NCBI RefSeq assembly: GCF_039969785.1
Contig: NZ_JBDVNC010000027.1
Location: 1-64,000, forward strand
Length of the DNA: 64,000 bases
Reading direction: 5' to 3'
From: Shimia sp039969785
GTDB taxonomy: Bacteria > Pseudomonadota > Alphaproteobacteria > Rhodobacterales > Rhodobacteraceae
Positions 35,006-44,035 of this stretch are shown here, piece after piece. The notes under the pieces were generated by a model. The model was not told the DNA's origin and made no database searches. It saw nothing but the letters and a program-made list of their open reading frames with translations. Numbering within the stretch: the first letter of the stretch is position 1; each line of letters opens with the position of its first letter. The position numbers and the translations under genes were made by a program.

Positions 35006-36109
35006 TTAACGGCTTGGAGACATTCGGTAAAGCGCGCCGCGATCTTCAGATAGAAACCAAATGCTTCCATCCGATGCCTCGCGGACATCCCGAACACGTT
35101 TTGTCCGAGCAGACTTGATTTTTTCGACTTCTCTCAATGATGAGCCGCTTAGCCGGGAGATATAGTCAAACTTCAGGCTACCAACGAAGAAATGCCCTTT
35201 CCATGCGGGCCAAAGCTTGCCCGAGTAGATAACCATGCCAGACGGAGCGATGGACGGATCCCAATAATAGGCTGGTTGCTGCATGCCCTGTTTGCGCGCA
35301 CCTTCACCGATCTTTTGACCGGAATAGTGAAGCCCGTAAGAAATTACAGGCCAGCCAAAATTGGCAGCCTTTCGAATTCGATTGATTTCATCGCCACCTT
35401 TGGCGCCGTGTTCCACTGCCCAAAGCCGCCCGTTTGCGTCCAATGCGGCCCCCTGAGGGTTTCGGTGCCCATATGACCAGATTTCAGGCCGCGCACCGGG
35501 CTGACCAACAAAGGGGTTATCCGAAGGAACACCGCCGTTTTTTGATATGCGAATGATCGACCCGTTATGTCGATTCAGATCCTGCGCCGACGGCCTGTCT
35601 CCACGTTCTCCTATCGTTACGAATAATGTTCCGTCGCGCGCTTCCACCAACCGGCTGCCAAAGTGGCGTCCGCCACTGCTGCCGGGCGACATTTCGAAAA
35701 TTGTTCTCAGGTCCCGCAACCGGTTTCCATCAGAGGATAGCACGGCGCGCGCAACCGCCGTGCCGGCGCCACCGCGTTGTTTTTTAGAATAAGTCAGGAA
35801 AACCTGGCGCGTTTTTCGAAAATCCCGCGGCACCAGGACATCCAGCAACCCGCCCTGCCCTTTGGCCTGAACTTTCGGTGCGCCTGAAACGGAATGCAAA
35901 ATTCCGTTGGTATCCAACCGCCGTAGTTTGCCACCCCGTTCAGTGATCAGAACGCCACCCGACGGTAGAAAACCAAAACTCCAAGGTGTCTTTAACCCTT
36001 CTGCCATAGTTTCCACACGCACCTTGCCAGTGGTCGGCTGGATCGATTGTGCCTGAGCAACCGAATTTAGCGCAAGCAGCAGAATGATCGTTATCCCTCT
36101 GAAAACCAT
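35006..36109 (-). CDS. Periplasmic PQQ-type aldose sugar dehydrogenase
   Basis: 367 residues from ATG 36109 (CGGAGAG upstream) with a signal peptide (MVFRGITIILLLALNSVAQA). A six-bladed propeller with the PQQ-binding motifs of soluble glucose/sugar dehydrogenases: LKTPWSFGFLPSGGVLITER, GGRHFGSRLVEARDG, TIGERGDRPSAQDL, IWSYGHRNPQG and EHGAKGGDEIN. It should oxidise aldoses in the periplasm if PQQ is available. No PQQ synthesis genes are in the window, so the cofactor must come from elsewhere or another substrate is used. Confidence 0.88.
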   Translation of the reverse strand: MVFRGITIILLLALNSVAQAQSIQPTTGKVRVETMAEGLKTPWSFGFLPSGGVLITERGGKLRRLDTNGILHSVSGAPKVQAKGQGGLLDVLVPRDFRKTRQVFLTYSKKQRGGAGTAVARAVLSSDGNRLRDLRTIFEMSPGSSGGRHFGSRLVEARDGTLFVTIGERGDRPSAQDLNRHNGSIIRISKNGGVPSDNPFVGQPGARPEIWSYGHRNPQGAALDANGRLWAVEHGAKGGDEINRIRKAANFGWPVISYGLHYSGQKIGEGARKQGMQQPAYYWDPSIAPSGMVIYSGKLWPAWKGHFFVGSLKFDYISRLSGSSLREVEKIKSARTKRVRDVREASDGSIWFLSEDRGALYRMSPSR

Positions 36110-36266
36110 GGTGCTCTCCGCTTTGATGTTATCTGGTAAGACTATCACACAAAGCCCCGTCTTCTGCCCGTGCACCTAATCAATTTCCAGTCAGATGGCC
36201 CTTTTCTTTTGAAATGTCCCCGAATAGGCTCTGGCTTAGAAAAACAAACACAATGGGAGTGTGAAA

Positions 36267-37451
36267 ATGAAAAAGTTTCTTATGGCGACTGCCGCTGGCG
36301 CGTTGATGGTCAGTGCTGCGTCCGCCGAAGATATCAAACTGGGCGTCATTATGGGCTTTACCGGTCCAATTGAATCGCTGACCCCCGCGATGGCGGCCGG
36401 TGGCGAACACGCGATGAAGGAAGTCACCGAGTCAGGAAAGCTTTTGGGCGGATCTTCGGTGACACCGGTACGTGGTGACTCAACCTGTGTTGATGCAGGT
36501 GCTGCAACCGCTGCTGCCGAACGCCTGATCACATCTGATGGCGTAAAAGGTATTGTTGGCGCTGACTGTTCCGGTGTGACCGGCGCAATTCTGGCCAATG
36601 TGGCCGTGCCCAATGGTGTAGTTATGATTTCACCTTCGGCAACTTCACCTGCGTTGTCTTCGGCAGAAGATAACGGCATGTTCTTCCGTACATCGCCATC
36701 GGATGCCCGTCAGGGGCAGGTACTGGCAGATGTCTTGATGGAAAAAGGATTTAAGTCGGCCGCGATCACCTACACTAACAACGACTATGGCAAGGGTTTG
36801 GCTGACAGCATTGCGGCAGCCTATGCAGCTGCCGGTGGTGAAGTCACTGCCACAACAGCGCATGAAGACGGCAAGGCCGATTATTCGGCAGAAGTTGCCG
36901 CCCTTGCTGCGGCTGGCGGCGACATTCTGATTGTTGCCGGCTATGTGGATCAGGGCGGCCCCGGTATTATCCGCGCTTCGCTTGACACAGGCGCGTTTGA
37001 AACCTTTGCCCTGCCAGACGGCATGATCGGCGCTGCGCTGGAAGCCAATTTTGGTGATGAGATCGAAGGCTCTGTCGGTACTGTTCCGGGCGCCGAGTCC
37101 GCCAATACAGATATGATCCTCGAAGCGATTGCATCGGATTCCTACGATTCCTCAGGGCCATATATCGGAGAAAGCTATGACGCGGCTGCGCTGATCATGC
37201 TGGCAATGCAGGCCGCTGGATCAAGCGATCCAAGCGCCTATGCAGGCAAGATCATGGACGTTGCCAATGCGCCGGGCGAAAAGATCAACACTGGCGAACT
37301 TGGCAAAGCTCTGGATATCCTCGCCGCCGGTGGTGACGTGGACTATGTCGGTGCGACCGCGGTTGAATTGATCGGTGGCGGAGAAGCTGCTGGCGGATAC
37401 CGTGAAATCGTCATCGAAGGCGGCAAGATCACCACGGCAAAGTACCGTTGA
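36267..37451 (+). CDS. Branched-chain amino-acid-type ABC substrate-binding protein
   Basis: A 394-residue periplasmic protein with a signal peptide (MKKFLMATAAGALMVSAASA, cleaved before ED). The type I fold of Leu/Ile/Val-binding proteins is shown by IKLGVIMGFTGPIESLTPAM, VKGIVGADCSGVTGAILANV and ESYDAAALIMLAMQ. ATG 36267 is preferred over GTG 36261 because GGGAG sits 7 bases upstream. The ligand may be an amino acid, an amide or another carboxylate. A partial terminator separates it from the ATPase genes, which fits higher expression. Confidence 0.9.
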   Translation: MKKFLMATAAGALMVSAASAEDIKLGVIMGFTGPIESLTPAMAAGGEHAMKEVTESGKLLGGSSVTPVRGDSTCVDAGAATAAAERLITSDGVKGIVGADCSGVTGAILANVAVPNGVVMISPSATSPALSSAEDNGMFFRTSPSDARQGQVLADVLMEKGFKSAAITYTNNDYGKGLADSIAAAYAAAGGEVTATTAHEDGKADYSAEVAALAAAGGDILIVAGYVDQGGPGIIRASLDTGAFETFALPDGMIGAALEANFGDEIEGSVGTVPGAESANTDMILEAIASDSYDSSGPYIGESYDAAALIMLAMQAAGSSDPSAYAGKIMDVANAPGEKINTGELGKALDILAAGGDVDYVGATAVELIGGGEAAGGYREIVIEGGKITTAKYR

Positions 37452-37470
37452 GGTCGTACTAGATTGGAAA

Positions 37471-37503
37471 AATCAGGCAGTCCGGTTCGTCCGGGCTGCT
37501 TTT
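37471..37503 (+). terminator. Leaky terminator between the binding protein and livG
   Basis: GCAGTCCGG pairs with CCGGGCTGC (9 bp with one G-T) around a TTCGT loop and is followed by TTTT. The T-run is short and the operon continues, so it should be partial and reduce expression of the downstream genes. Confidence 0.65.
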
Positions 37504-37560
37504 CCACATTTGTAACACGGTCTGAATAGCGACCAATCACCACGCGCGGAGTGTGAGATT

Positions 37561-38343
37561 ATGATCGTCGTTGAAAATTTACACCGGCATTTTGGCGGAT
37601 TTCGCGCAGTTGACGGGGCGTCCCTGCGCATTGAACCCGGATCAATCACCGGGTTGATTGGACCAAATGGTGCTGGAAAAACCACTCTTTTCAACGTGAT
37701 CGCGGGCGTTCTTGAACCAACGTCGGGCAAGGTCATCATGGACGGCGAAGATATCACTGGTCTGCCGCCGCATGAGCTTTTTCACAAAGGGTTGCTGCGT
37801 ACGTTTCAGATTGCGCACGAATTTGGCTCAATGTCGTGCCTTGAAAACCTGATGATGGTGCCCGGAGGTCAAAGCGGCGAAAGCTTGTGGAATACATGGT
37901 TTGGGCGCAAACGCATCGCCAATGAAGAACGCGCCTTACGTGCCAAGGCAGATGAAGTTCTCGAATTTCTGACCATTGAACATCTCTCAGATCATAAAGC
38001 GGGTCAGGTCTCTGGCGGGCAGAAAAAGCTGTTGGAACTTGGGCGTACCATGATGGTGGATGCCAAGATCGTATTTCTTGACGAGGTGGGCGCGGGAGTG
38101 AACCGCACGTTGCTGAACACTATTGGGGACGCAATCATCCGGCTGAACAAAGAGCGGAACTATACATTTGTCGTGATCGAACACGACATGGATTTCATTG
38201 GGCGCCTGTGTGACCCGGTGATTTGTATGGCCGAGGGAAAAGTTCTGGCCGAGGGAACCTTGCCCGAGATTAAGGCAAACGATCAGGTGATCGAGGCCTA
38301 TCTGGGGACCGGTTTGAAGAACAAGGACAAAGTAAGCGCATGA
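37561..38343 (+). CDS. livG: Branched-chain amino-acid-type ABC ATPase LivG
   Basis: 260 residues. Walker A GPNGAGKTTLFNV, signature VSGGQKKLLELGR and Walker B IVFLDEVGAGVN are present. It contains the LivG-type loop THE and HDMDFIGRLCDPV. The Walker B motif has LDEVGA where most ATPases have LDEP. It drives uptake through LivH-LivM. Its stop overlaps the livF start by 4 bases. Confidence 0.92.
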   Translation: MIVVENLHRHFGGFRAVDGASLRIEPGSITGLIGPNGAGKTTLFNVIAGVLEPTSGKVIMDGEDITGLPPHELFHKGLLRTFQIAHEFGSMSCLENLMMVPGGQSGESLWNTWFGRKRIANEERALRAKADEVLEFLTIEHLSDHKAGQVSGGQKKLLELGRTMMVDAKIVFLDEVGAGVNRTLLNTIGDAIIRLNKERNYTFVVIEHDMDFIGRLCDPVICMAEGKVLAEGTLPEIKANDQVIEAYLGTGLKNKDKVSA

Positions 38344-39164
38344 GCAACGGCGACTATGGCGACCGCGGCAATAAAGATGCTTCGATTACAAACACCGGCG
38401 GAGCTGGTGAATTGAACCCAACGCTTGGCACCAGCAAAGAAATGAACACTGAAAACGCATTTCTCGTCGGTGACAGCATGACCGGCGGTTATGGCAAAAG
38501 CGGACCGGACATTTTGCACGACTGCACCGTCGCCGTGGACGCTGGTGAAATTGCTGTGATTGTCGGCCCAAACGGTGCGGGCAAATCCACCGCGATGAAG
38601 GCGGTGTTCGGCATGCTCGACCTACGACAAGGGTCGGTCAGGTTGGATGGCGAGGATATAACGAACCTCAGCCCGCAGAACCGGGTGGTCAAGGGCATGG
38701 GGTTTGTTCCCCAGACGCATAACATTTTCACGTCGATGTCGGTCGAAGAAAACCTTGAGATGGGCGCCTTCATTCGCAAGGACGATTTTTCCGACACCTT
38801 GCAGCAGGTGTATGACCTGTTCCCAATCCTTGGCGAAAAGCGCAACCAACCCGCTGGCGAATTGTCGGGTGGACAGCGACAACAGGTGGCCGTGGGTCGG
38901 GCGTTGATGACCAAGCCCAAGGTGTTGATGCTGGACGAACCGACCGCTGGCGTGTCGCCAATCGTGATGGATGAGCTGTTTGATCGTATTATCGAGGTCA
39001 GTCGAACAGGCATTCCCATCCTGATGGTTGAACAAAACGCCCGTCAAGCGCTCGAGATCGCTGACAAAGGATACGTGCTTGTTCAGGGGCGCAATGCGTT
39101 TACCGGGTCTGGCCAAGATCTTTTGGCGGATGAAGAAGTTCGCAAATCGTTTTTGGGAGGCTGA
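38340..39164 (+). CDS. livF: Branched-chain amino-acid-type ABC ATPase LivF
   Basis: 274 residues, longer than usual (about 235). The body begins near residue 40 with FLVGDSMTGGYGKSGPDILH. It has Walker A GPNGAGKSTAMKAV, signature LSGGQRQQVAVGRAL and Walker B VLMLDEPTAGVSP. The first about 34 residues are polar and low-complexity. An alternative start is ATG 38442 (240 residues), which would match the usual length. ATG 38340 overlaps the livG stop, favouring coupled translation. Confidence 0.9.
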   Translation: MSNGDYGDRGNKDASITNTGGAGELNPTLGTSKEMNTENAFLVGDSMTGGYGKSGPDILHDCTVAVDAGEIAVIVGPNGAGKSTAMKAVFGMLDLRQGSVRLDGEDITNLSPQNRVVKGMGFVPQTHNIFTSMSVEENLEMGAFIRKDDFSDTLQQVYDLFPILGEKRNQPAGELSGGQRQQVAVGRALMTKPKVLMLDEPTAGVSPIVMDELFDRIIEVSRTGIPILMVEQNARQALEIADKGYVLVQGRNAFTGSGQDLLADEEVRKSFLGG

Positions 39165-39332
39165 TGTGACCGGTTTTATTTTGCTTTCCGATATCCGTGA
39201 GACGAGTTGTCGCTTTTCGCGCAAAGGCTTGAATTTCTCCGGCCTGTCTTCAGCTTTTCGAATTCAAAACCTTTATCGTCACTGCGTTGAAACTTCGTGT
39301 GGGCGTTCAGAAGCAAAAGAAAAGGGGTCCCA

Positions 39333-40343
39333 ATGGATTTCCTGAATGCCCTCGTGGTTCTTTCCAACTTTGTCCTGATCCCGGCCATCACATATGGCAG
39401 CCAGCTCGCCCTTGGGGCGCTTGGGGTTACACTTATCTATGGCATTTTGCGGTTTTCCAACTTTGCCCATGGAGACACGATGGCTTTTGGCGCAATGATC
39501 GCTGTGCTGGTCACATGGGCGTTTCAGGCCTTGGGGATCAGTTTTGGGCCATTGCCCACTGCGCTGCTCGCCCTGCCCTTTGCAATTCTGGGGACGATGG
39601 CACTGGTTTTGGTCACGGATCGGCTGGTCTACAAATTCTACCGCGATCAAAAGGCCAAACCGGTGATACTGGTGATCGTGTCTATGGGTGTCATGTTCAT
39701 CCTGAACGGCTTGGTTCGGTTTATCATCGGTCCAAATGACCAGAAATTCGCTGACGGAGAACGGTTCATCATATCCGTGCGCGAATTCAAGGCGATGACG
39801 GGTTTGAAAGAAGGGTTAGCGATCAAGACCACGCAAGGATTGACCGTTGTTGTCGCCATCATCTGCGTTGTTCTGTTGTTCTGGTTTATGAACCGCACAC
39901 GCACCGGAAAATCGATGCGGGCATATTCGGACAATGAAGACCTGGCGCTGTTGTCGGGCATCAATCCGGAACGTGTGGTGATGTACACGTGGTTGATTGT
40001 GGCCGCATTGGCGACTACGGCTGGTGTGCTTTATGGGCTCGACAAGACTTTCAAACCATTTGTTTATTTCCAGTTGCTCTTGCCGATTTTTGCGGCTGCC
40101 ATCGTTGGTGGATTGGGCAGTCCGTTGGGGGCGATTGCTGGCGGATTCGTGATTGCATTCTCCGAAGTCACAATCACCTATGCATGGAAAAAAGTCCTGA
40201 AATACATGCTGCCAGAAAGCTTAGAGCCTTCGAGTCTCGTGCAATTACTGAGTACGGATTACAAATTCGCAGTCAGCTTTGTGATTCTGATTGTGGTGTT
40301 GTTGTTCAAGCCAACCGGCCTGTTCAAGGGGAAATCGGTATGA
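39333..40343 (+). CDS. livH: Branched-chain amino-acid-type ABC permease LivH
   Basis: A 336-residue inner-membrane permease with about eight helices. It contains LALGALGVTLIYGILRFSNF, the GKSMRAYSDNEDLALLSGIN loop and AAIVGGLGSPLGAIAGGF. The start at ATG 39333 has AAAGAAAAGGGG upstream. It lies 168 bases after livF and couples to livM by a 4-base overlap. Confidence 0.92.
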   Translation: MDFLNALVVLSNFVLIPAITYGSQLALGALGVTLIYGILRFSNFAHGDTMAFGAMIAVLVTWAFQALGISFGPLPTALLALPFAILGTMALVLVTDRLVYKFYRDQKAKPVILVIVSMGVMFILNGLVRFIIGPNDQKFADGERFIISVREFKAMTGLKEGLAIKTTQGLTVVVAIICVVLLFWFMNRTRTGKSMRAYSDNEDLALLSGINPERVVMYTWLIVAALATTAGVLYGLDKTFKPFVYFQLLLPIFAAAIVGGLGSPLGAIAGGFVIAFSEVTITYAWKKVLKYMLPESLEPSSLVQLLSTDYKFAVSFVILIVVLLFKPTGLFKGKSV

Positions 40344-41644
40344 GCGATACAGTCAAAAACGGACTTCTCTTTGGTCTTGTCGGAGTTCTGATCCTGATCA
40401 CCGGATTCATGCAAAGCTGGAACTCGGCCATTCTGATCCTGAATATGGGGCTTATCTCGGCGATCATGGCGTTGGGCGTAAATCTGCAATGGGGGTTTGC
40501 CGGGCTGTTCAATGTGGGTGTCATGGGGTTTGTCGCGCTGGGTGGCCTTGGCGTTGTGCTGACGTCTATTGCGCCGGTGGGCGAAGCATGGGCCGCAGGA
40601 GGCGTACGCATTATCATCGGATTACTGGCGGGCGCGGGCACAATTGTGGCGGCTGTGATGGCGTATCAACGTTTGCCTGCCGGGCGCAATCGCAACCTGA
40701 TTATGATTGCTGTGCTGATAGCTGGATTTTTCATATATCGCGCTATTATTGATCCCGGTGTTGGCGCGGTTGAAGCTATTGATCCCGCAGCAACGGGTTT
40801 TCTGGGAGGACTAGGGCTGCCCGTGCTGTTTGCATGGCCCGTTGGTGGGTTGCTGGCGGCGGGTGCGGCCTGGCTGATCGGGAAGACGGCATTGGGGCTG
40901 CGCTCGGATTATCTGGCCATTGCCACGCTTGGCATTGCCGAGATTATTATTGCTGTCATGAAAAATGAGGACTGGCTGGCGCGTGGCGTTAAAAACGTGG
41001 TCGGCCTGCCCCGCCCTGTGCCTTACGAAATCGACCTGCAAAAATCTGCGAGTTTTATCGAACGCGCACAAAGCTTTAACCTTGATCCGGTGACAGCCTC
41101 GACACTCTATGTCAAACTTGGGTATTCGCTTTTGTTCACCAGCGTTTTGGTAATTATTTTCCTGATGGCGCAAGCCGCTTTGAAAAGCCCTTGGGGTCGC
41201 ATGATGCGCGCCATTCGTGACAATGAAGTTGCGGCCGAAGCCATGGGCAAGGATGTCACCCAACGCCATTTGCATATCTTTGTGTTGGGCTCTGCGATCT
41301 GCGGAATTGCAGGCGCCATGATGACGACACTGGACGGTCAACTGACACCCGGCACCTATCAACCGCTTCGATATACATTCCTGATCTGGGTGATGGTCAT
41401 CGTGGGCGGCTCTGGCAGCAATCTGGGGGCTGTTCTGGGAGGGTTTCTGATCTGGTTCCTGTGGATCCAGGTCGAACCCATTGGTCTATGGCTGATGCAA
41501 GTGGTTACAAGCGGCATGTCCGAAGACAGCGGATTGCGTCAACACCTGATCGATAGCGCAGCGCATATGCGATTGTTCACAATGGGTGTGATCTTGTTGC
41601 TGGTTTTGCGATTCAGCCCGCGTGGTTTGATCCCCGAGAAATAG
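40340..41644 (+). CDS. livM: Branched-chain amino-acid-type ABC permease LivM
   Basis: A 434-residue inner-membrane permease from ATG 40340, with the MMRAIRDNEVAAEAMGKDVTQ loop and VMVIVGGSGSNLGAVLGGFL. A central segment at about residues 80-180 is longer than in typical LivM. A longer frame beginning upstream overlaps livH and is not credible. It is the last gene of the operon. Confidence 0.92.
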   Translation: MSDTVKNGLLFGLVGVLILITGFMQSWNSAILILNMGLISAIMALGVNLQWGFAGLFNVGVMGFVALGGLGVVLTSIAPVGEAWAAGGVRIIIGLLAGAGTIVAAVMAYQRLPAGRNRNLIMIAVLIAGFFIYRAIIDPGVGAVEAIDPAATGFLGGLGLPVLFAWPVGGLLAAGAAWLIGKTALGLRSDYLAIATLGIAEIIIAVMKNEDWLARGVKNVVGLPRPVPYEIDLQKSASFIERAQSFNLDPVTASTLYVKLGYSLLFTSVLVIIFLMAQAALKSPWGRMMRAIRDNEVAAEAMGKDVTQRHLHIFVLGSAICGIAGAMMTTLDGQLTPGTYQPLRYTFLIWVMVIVGGSGSNLGAVLGGFLIWFLWIQVEPIGLWLMQVVTSGMSEDSGLRQHLIDSAAHMRLFTMGVILLLVLRFSPRGLIPEK

Positions 41645-41654
41645 CTTTTTGACA

Positions 41655-41677
41655 GGGCGCCCAACTTAAGGGCGCCC
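41655..41677. repeat. Perfect hairpin between convergent livM and GYD gene
   Basis: Two copies of GGGCGCCC, itself palindromic, flank a 7-base centre, giving an 8-bp stem on either strand. It may act as a terminator for livM, though there is no T-run on either side. Confidence 0.6.
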
Positions 41678-41683
41678 ACGAAT

Positions 41684-42016
41684 TCACGAGCCCGGTCGCG
41701 CGTAAGCCGAAGCGCCTTTTTGCGCCATTTCCATCGCTTTTACTGCTTGCGCCGGAGTCATCAGTTTGGTTGTGGATCCAGATGAAAACGATCCAGACGC
41801 ACCAATGATCATCGACACAGCGGCGACTGTTTCATCGTCCGGTGCGTCAACGATTGCGACTATGTCTTCCTGACCCATCGCAAAATACATTGCGATCAAA
41901 CTACCACCTGCCGCTTCGATCAAAGCACGAGCCGGCGCTTCGCGGTCTTGTGGATTTGCCATCATCGCTTTCATGGCGTCGCTGGTATAACGCGCCTGGA
42001 ACATATAGTGGGGCAT
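41684..42016 (-). CDS. GYD-domain protein
   Basis: A 110-residue single-domain protein of the GYD type, MPHYMFQARYTSDAMKAMM then GGSLIAMYFAMGQEDIVAIV, with the diagnostic alternating beta-alpha pattern. Family members are small dimeric alpha/beta-barrel-like proteins of unknown activity. It appears to be monocistronic. Confidence 0.82.
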   Translation of the reverse strand: MPHYMFQARYTSDAMKAMMANPQDREAPARALIEAAGGSLIAMYFAMGQEDIVAIVDAPDDETVAAVSMIIGASGSFSSGSTTKLMTPAQAVKAMEMAQKGASAYARPGS

Positions 42017-42260
42017 TTGACGTAATCCTCCCTCGTAGAACGAGGTTCCGGTATCAAATTAACCTGATGTACCGTTTTTCTCCGTACCGAAACCACAATC
42101 GGAGCCGCATCTAGGCAGCTTCTAGTTAATAGATCGGCGCATTCAGGGTCGTGGTTGCCAAGCACAAAAAAGTGCTGGACACGGCACGCTAGCACAAAAT
42201 CTGGTTTGTTCAAAATCGCGCTTGATTGTCGGATCACGCGACCGCTGAACGTAGGGCTTG

Positions 42261-43808
42261 CTAGCGCCCCTTGAACAACCCACCAAGAAGCCCACGCACA
42301 AGACGTCGCCCCGTTGTTCCACTTAGCTCCTTCATGACCATTTTTCCCATGGCTTCCCCAAAACTATCATCAGATCGACGACGCATGGAGCGGGAACTGG
42401 AACGACTGACGCGGCTTCCAGAATAGCGCCGGGCAGCATTAAACTCACGATGGGCTGTCTCCATCTCCTCTTCCTTCGCCTCCGCTGCCTCGGCCTGTGC
42501 CGCAGCTTTAGCAGCCCGCTCTTTCAGTATTTCATAGGCAGACCGACGGTCCTTTTGGTCCTCATACTTTCCCGCAATTGGAGACGCGTTGATCACTGAT
42601 TTTCGGGTGTTTGCGTCAAGCGGACCCAGCTGAGAAGACGGTGGTCGGATCAATGTCCGTTCTACAATACCGGGCACGCCCTTTTTCATAAGCATGGAGG
42701 TCACCGCCTCACCAACGCCGACTTCGCGAATGGCGGCTTCGGTATCAAACCTGGGGTTTTCCCGATAGGTCTCCGCTGCCATACGCAGGGCCCGACGATC
42801 GCGCGCCGTAAACGCTCGCAATGCGTGTTGTACACGATTTCCCAACTGACCAAGAATGTCTTCGGGTATATCGTCCGGGTTCTGGGTCACGAAATAGACC
42901 CCAACCCCCTTGGAACGGATCAAACGGGCAACTTGCTCAACCTTGTCAACCAGCGCTTTTGGCGCATCCTCAAACAGCAAATGCGCCTCATCAAAGAAGA
43001 AGACCAAACGTGGTTTGTCCGGGTCGCCAATTTCGGGCAATTCTTCAAACAGTTCAGACAACAACCACAAAAGAAACGTAGCATACAGCCTGGGCGACGC
43101 CATGAGCTTATCGGCAGCAAGAATGTTGATCCTGCCGCTCCCATCGGGGTCTGTGCGCATGATATCGGACAAATCCAGAGCAGGTTCACCAAACAGCTTT
43201 GTAGCACCCTGGTTTTCAAGCACCAACAAGCGACGTTGAATTGCCCCGATCGAACTCACCGACACGTTTCCATAGCGCAGCGCCAGATCCGTGCGATTTT
43301 CTCCAACCCAGACCAAGAGCGATTGCAGGTCTTTCAGATCGAGCAACGGCCAGCCTTGTTCGTCAGCTAAACGGAATGCGATATTCAGGATGCCTTCCTG
43401 GGCCTCGGTCAACTCCATCAACCTGGACAACAACAGCGGGCCCATATCGGCAACGGTGGTGCGTACCGGATGTCCTTGATCTCCAAAAAGGTCCCAGAAT
43501 GTGACAGGGAAGCTGTCATAAGCGTAGTCACTGAACCCAATCTTCTGGGCCCGTTCGCTGAAGGCCTGATGCAATTTGAAAGTGTCACTGCCAGCCGCCG
43601 CCAACCCTGACAAGTCACCTTTGACATCGGACAGGAAGACTGGCACGCCCGCTGCGGAAAATCCCTCGGCGAGAATTTGCAACGTTACAGTCTTGCCAGT
43701 ACCAGTCGCCCCGGCGATCAACCCATGTCGGTTAGCATATTTCAATGTAAGGCCCTGTTTTTTGGCGCTATTTACGCCACCACCGCCGACAAATACCTTA
43801 CCATCCAT
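42261..43808 (-). CDS. HerA-like ATPase (DUF853 family)
   Basis: 515 residues. P-loop HGLIAGATGTGKTVTLQ is at about residues 29-45 and Walker B RLVFFFDEAHLLFED at about 268-282. A conserved arginine-rich C-terminus (SRVSRSSSRSMRRRS) precedes LSGTTGRRLVRGLLGGLFKG. DUF853 proteins form hexameric DNA-translocase-like ATPases. In bacteria their role is unclear, since HerA with NurA is mainly known from archaeal end resection and some defence loci. No nuclease or Sir2 partner lies nearby, so I regard it as the housekeeping form. Confidence 0.85.
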   Translation of the reverse strand: MDGKVFVGGGGVNSAKKQGLTLKYANRHGLIAGATGTGKTVTLQILAEGFSAAGVPVFLSDVKGDLSGLAAAGSDTFKLHQAFSERAQKIGFSDYAYDSFPVTFWDLFGDQGHPVRTTVADMGPLLLSRLMELTEAQEGILNIAFRLADEQGWPLLDLKDLQSLLVWVGENRTDLALRYGNVSVSSIGAIQRRLLVLENQGATKLFGEPALDLSDIMRTDPDGSGRINILAADKLMASPRLYATFLLWLLSELFEELPEIGDPDKPRLVFFFDEAHLLFEDAPKALVDKVEQVARLIRSKGVGVYFVTQNPDDIPEDILGQLGNRVQHALRAFTARDRRALRMAAETYRENPRFDTEAAIREVGVGEAVTSMLMKKGVPGIVERTLIRPPSSQLGPLDANTRKSVINASPIAGKYEDQKDRRSAYEILKERAAKAAAQAEAAEAKEEEMETAHREFNAARRYSGSRVSRSSSRSMRRRSDDSFGEAMGKMVMKELSGTTGRRLVRGLLGGLFKGR

Positions 43809-43823
43809 GCCCCATCATTCCTT

Positions 43824-43852
43824 TTGTTAACTCACCGATTAAGCTCCAAAAT
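43824..43852 (+). promoter_or_regulatory. Possible promoter of small-RNA candidate 1
   Basis: TTGTTA (43824-43829), 17 bases, then CAAAAT (43847-43852); 4 of 6 matches for each element. It would start RNA near 43859. Confidence 0.35.
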
Positions 43853-43858
43853 ACATTC

Positions 43859-43966
43859 TTAACCAATCTCTGCCAGTCTAGAGAGCATTCTGGCATCAAA
43901 TACTCTCTGATCCGGGATAACTTCCTCCCTGTTGACTTGGCCGTGTGTCATGCACGGCCATTTTTT
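43859..43966 (+). ncRNA. Small-RNA candidate 1
   Basis: A strong rho-independent terminator (43938-43966) on the plus strand has no plus-strand gene before it, because the gene on the left, the HerA-like ATPase, is on the minus strand. The 108-base span from the predicted start folds as a 6-bp stem (TGCCAG with CTGGCA, 43871-43895), then an unpaired pyrimidine stretch CTTCCTCCCT (43921-43930) resembling an anti-Shine-Dalgarno element, then the terminator. This layout is typical of trans-acting small RNAs. No credible ORF is inside. Confidence 0.45.
43938..43966 (+). terminator. Terminator of small-RNA candidate 1
   Basis: TGGCCGTG pairs with CACGGCCA (8 bp, perfect) around a 7-base loop, followed by six T. 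The opposite strand has no T-run. Confidence 0.85.
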
Positions 43967-44000
43967 CTAGTAAAATCAGGTATCAGCGCAGTTTTTAGTA

Positions 44001-44029
44001 TTGACGGTACTGCTTTTTCTGCGTAGCTT
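44001..44029 (+). promoter_or_regulatory. Possible promoter of small-RNA candidate 2
   Basis: TTGACG (44001-44006, 5 of 6), 17 bases, TAGCTT (44024-44029, 3 of 6). A better -10 match, TATAAG at 44040-44045, lies downstream but lacks a good -35, so the exact start is open. Confidence 0.35.
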
Positions 44030-44035
44030 TTCGGC

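Noticed and set aside
39989..40339. N-terminal extension of LivM into livH
   Set aside because: It translates livH in another frame. The coupled ATG at 40340 gives a normal LivM start.
42261..43808. HerA-like ATPase as part of a defence island
   Set aside because: No NurA, Sir2 or other partner is adjacent, and both sides hold ordinary genes. It fits the widespread housekeeping DUF853 form.
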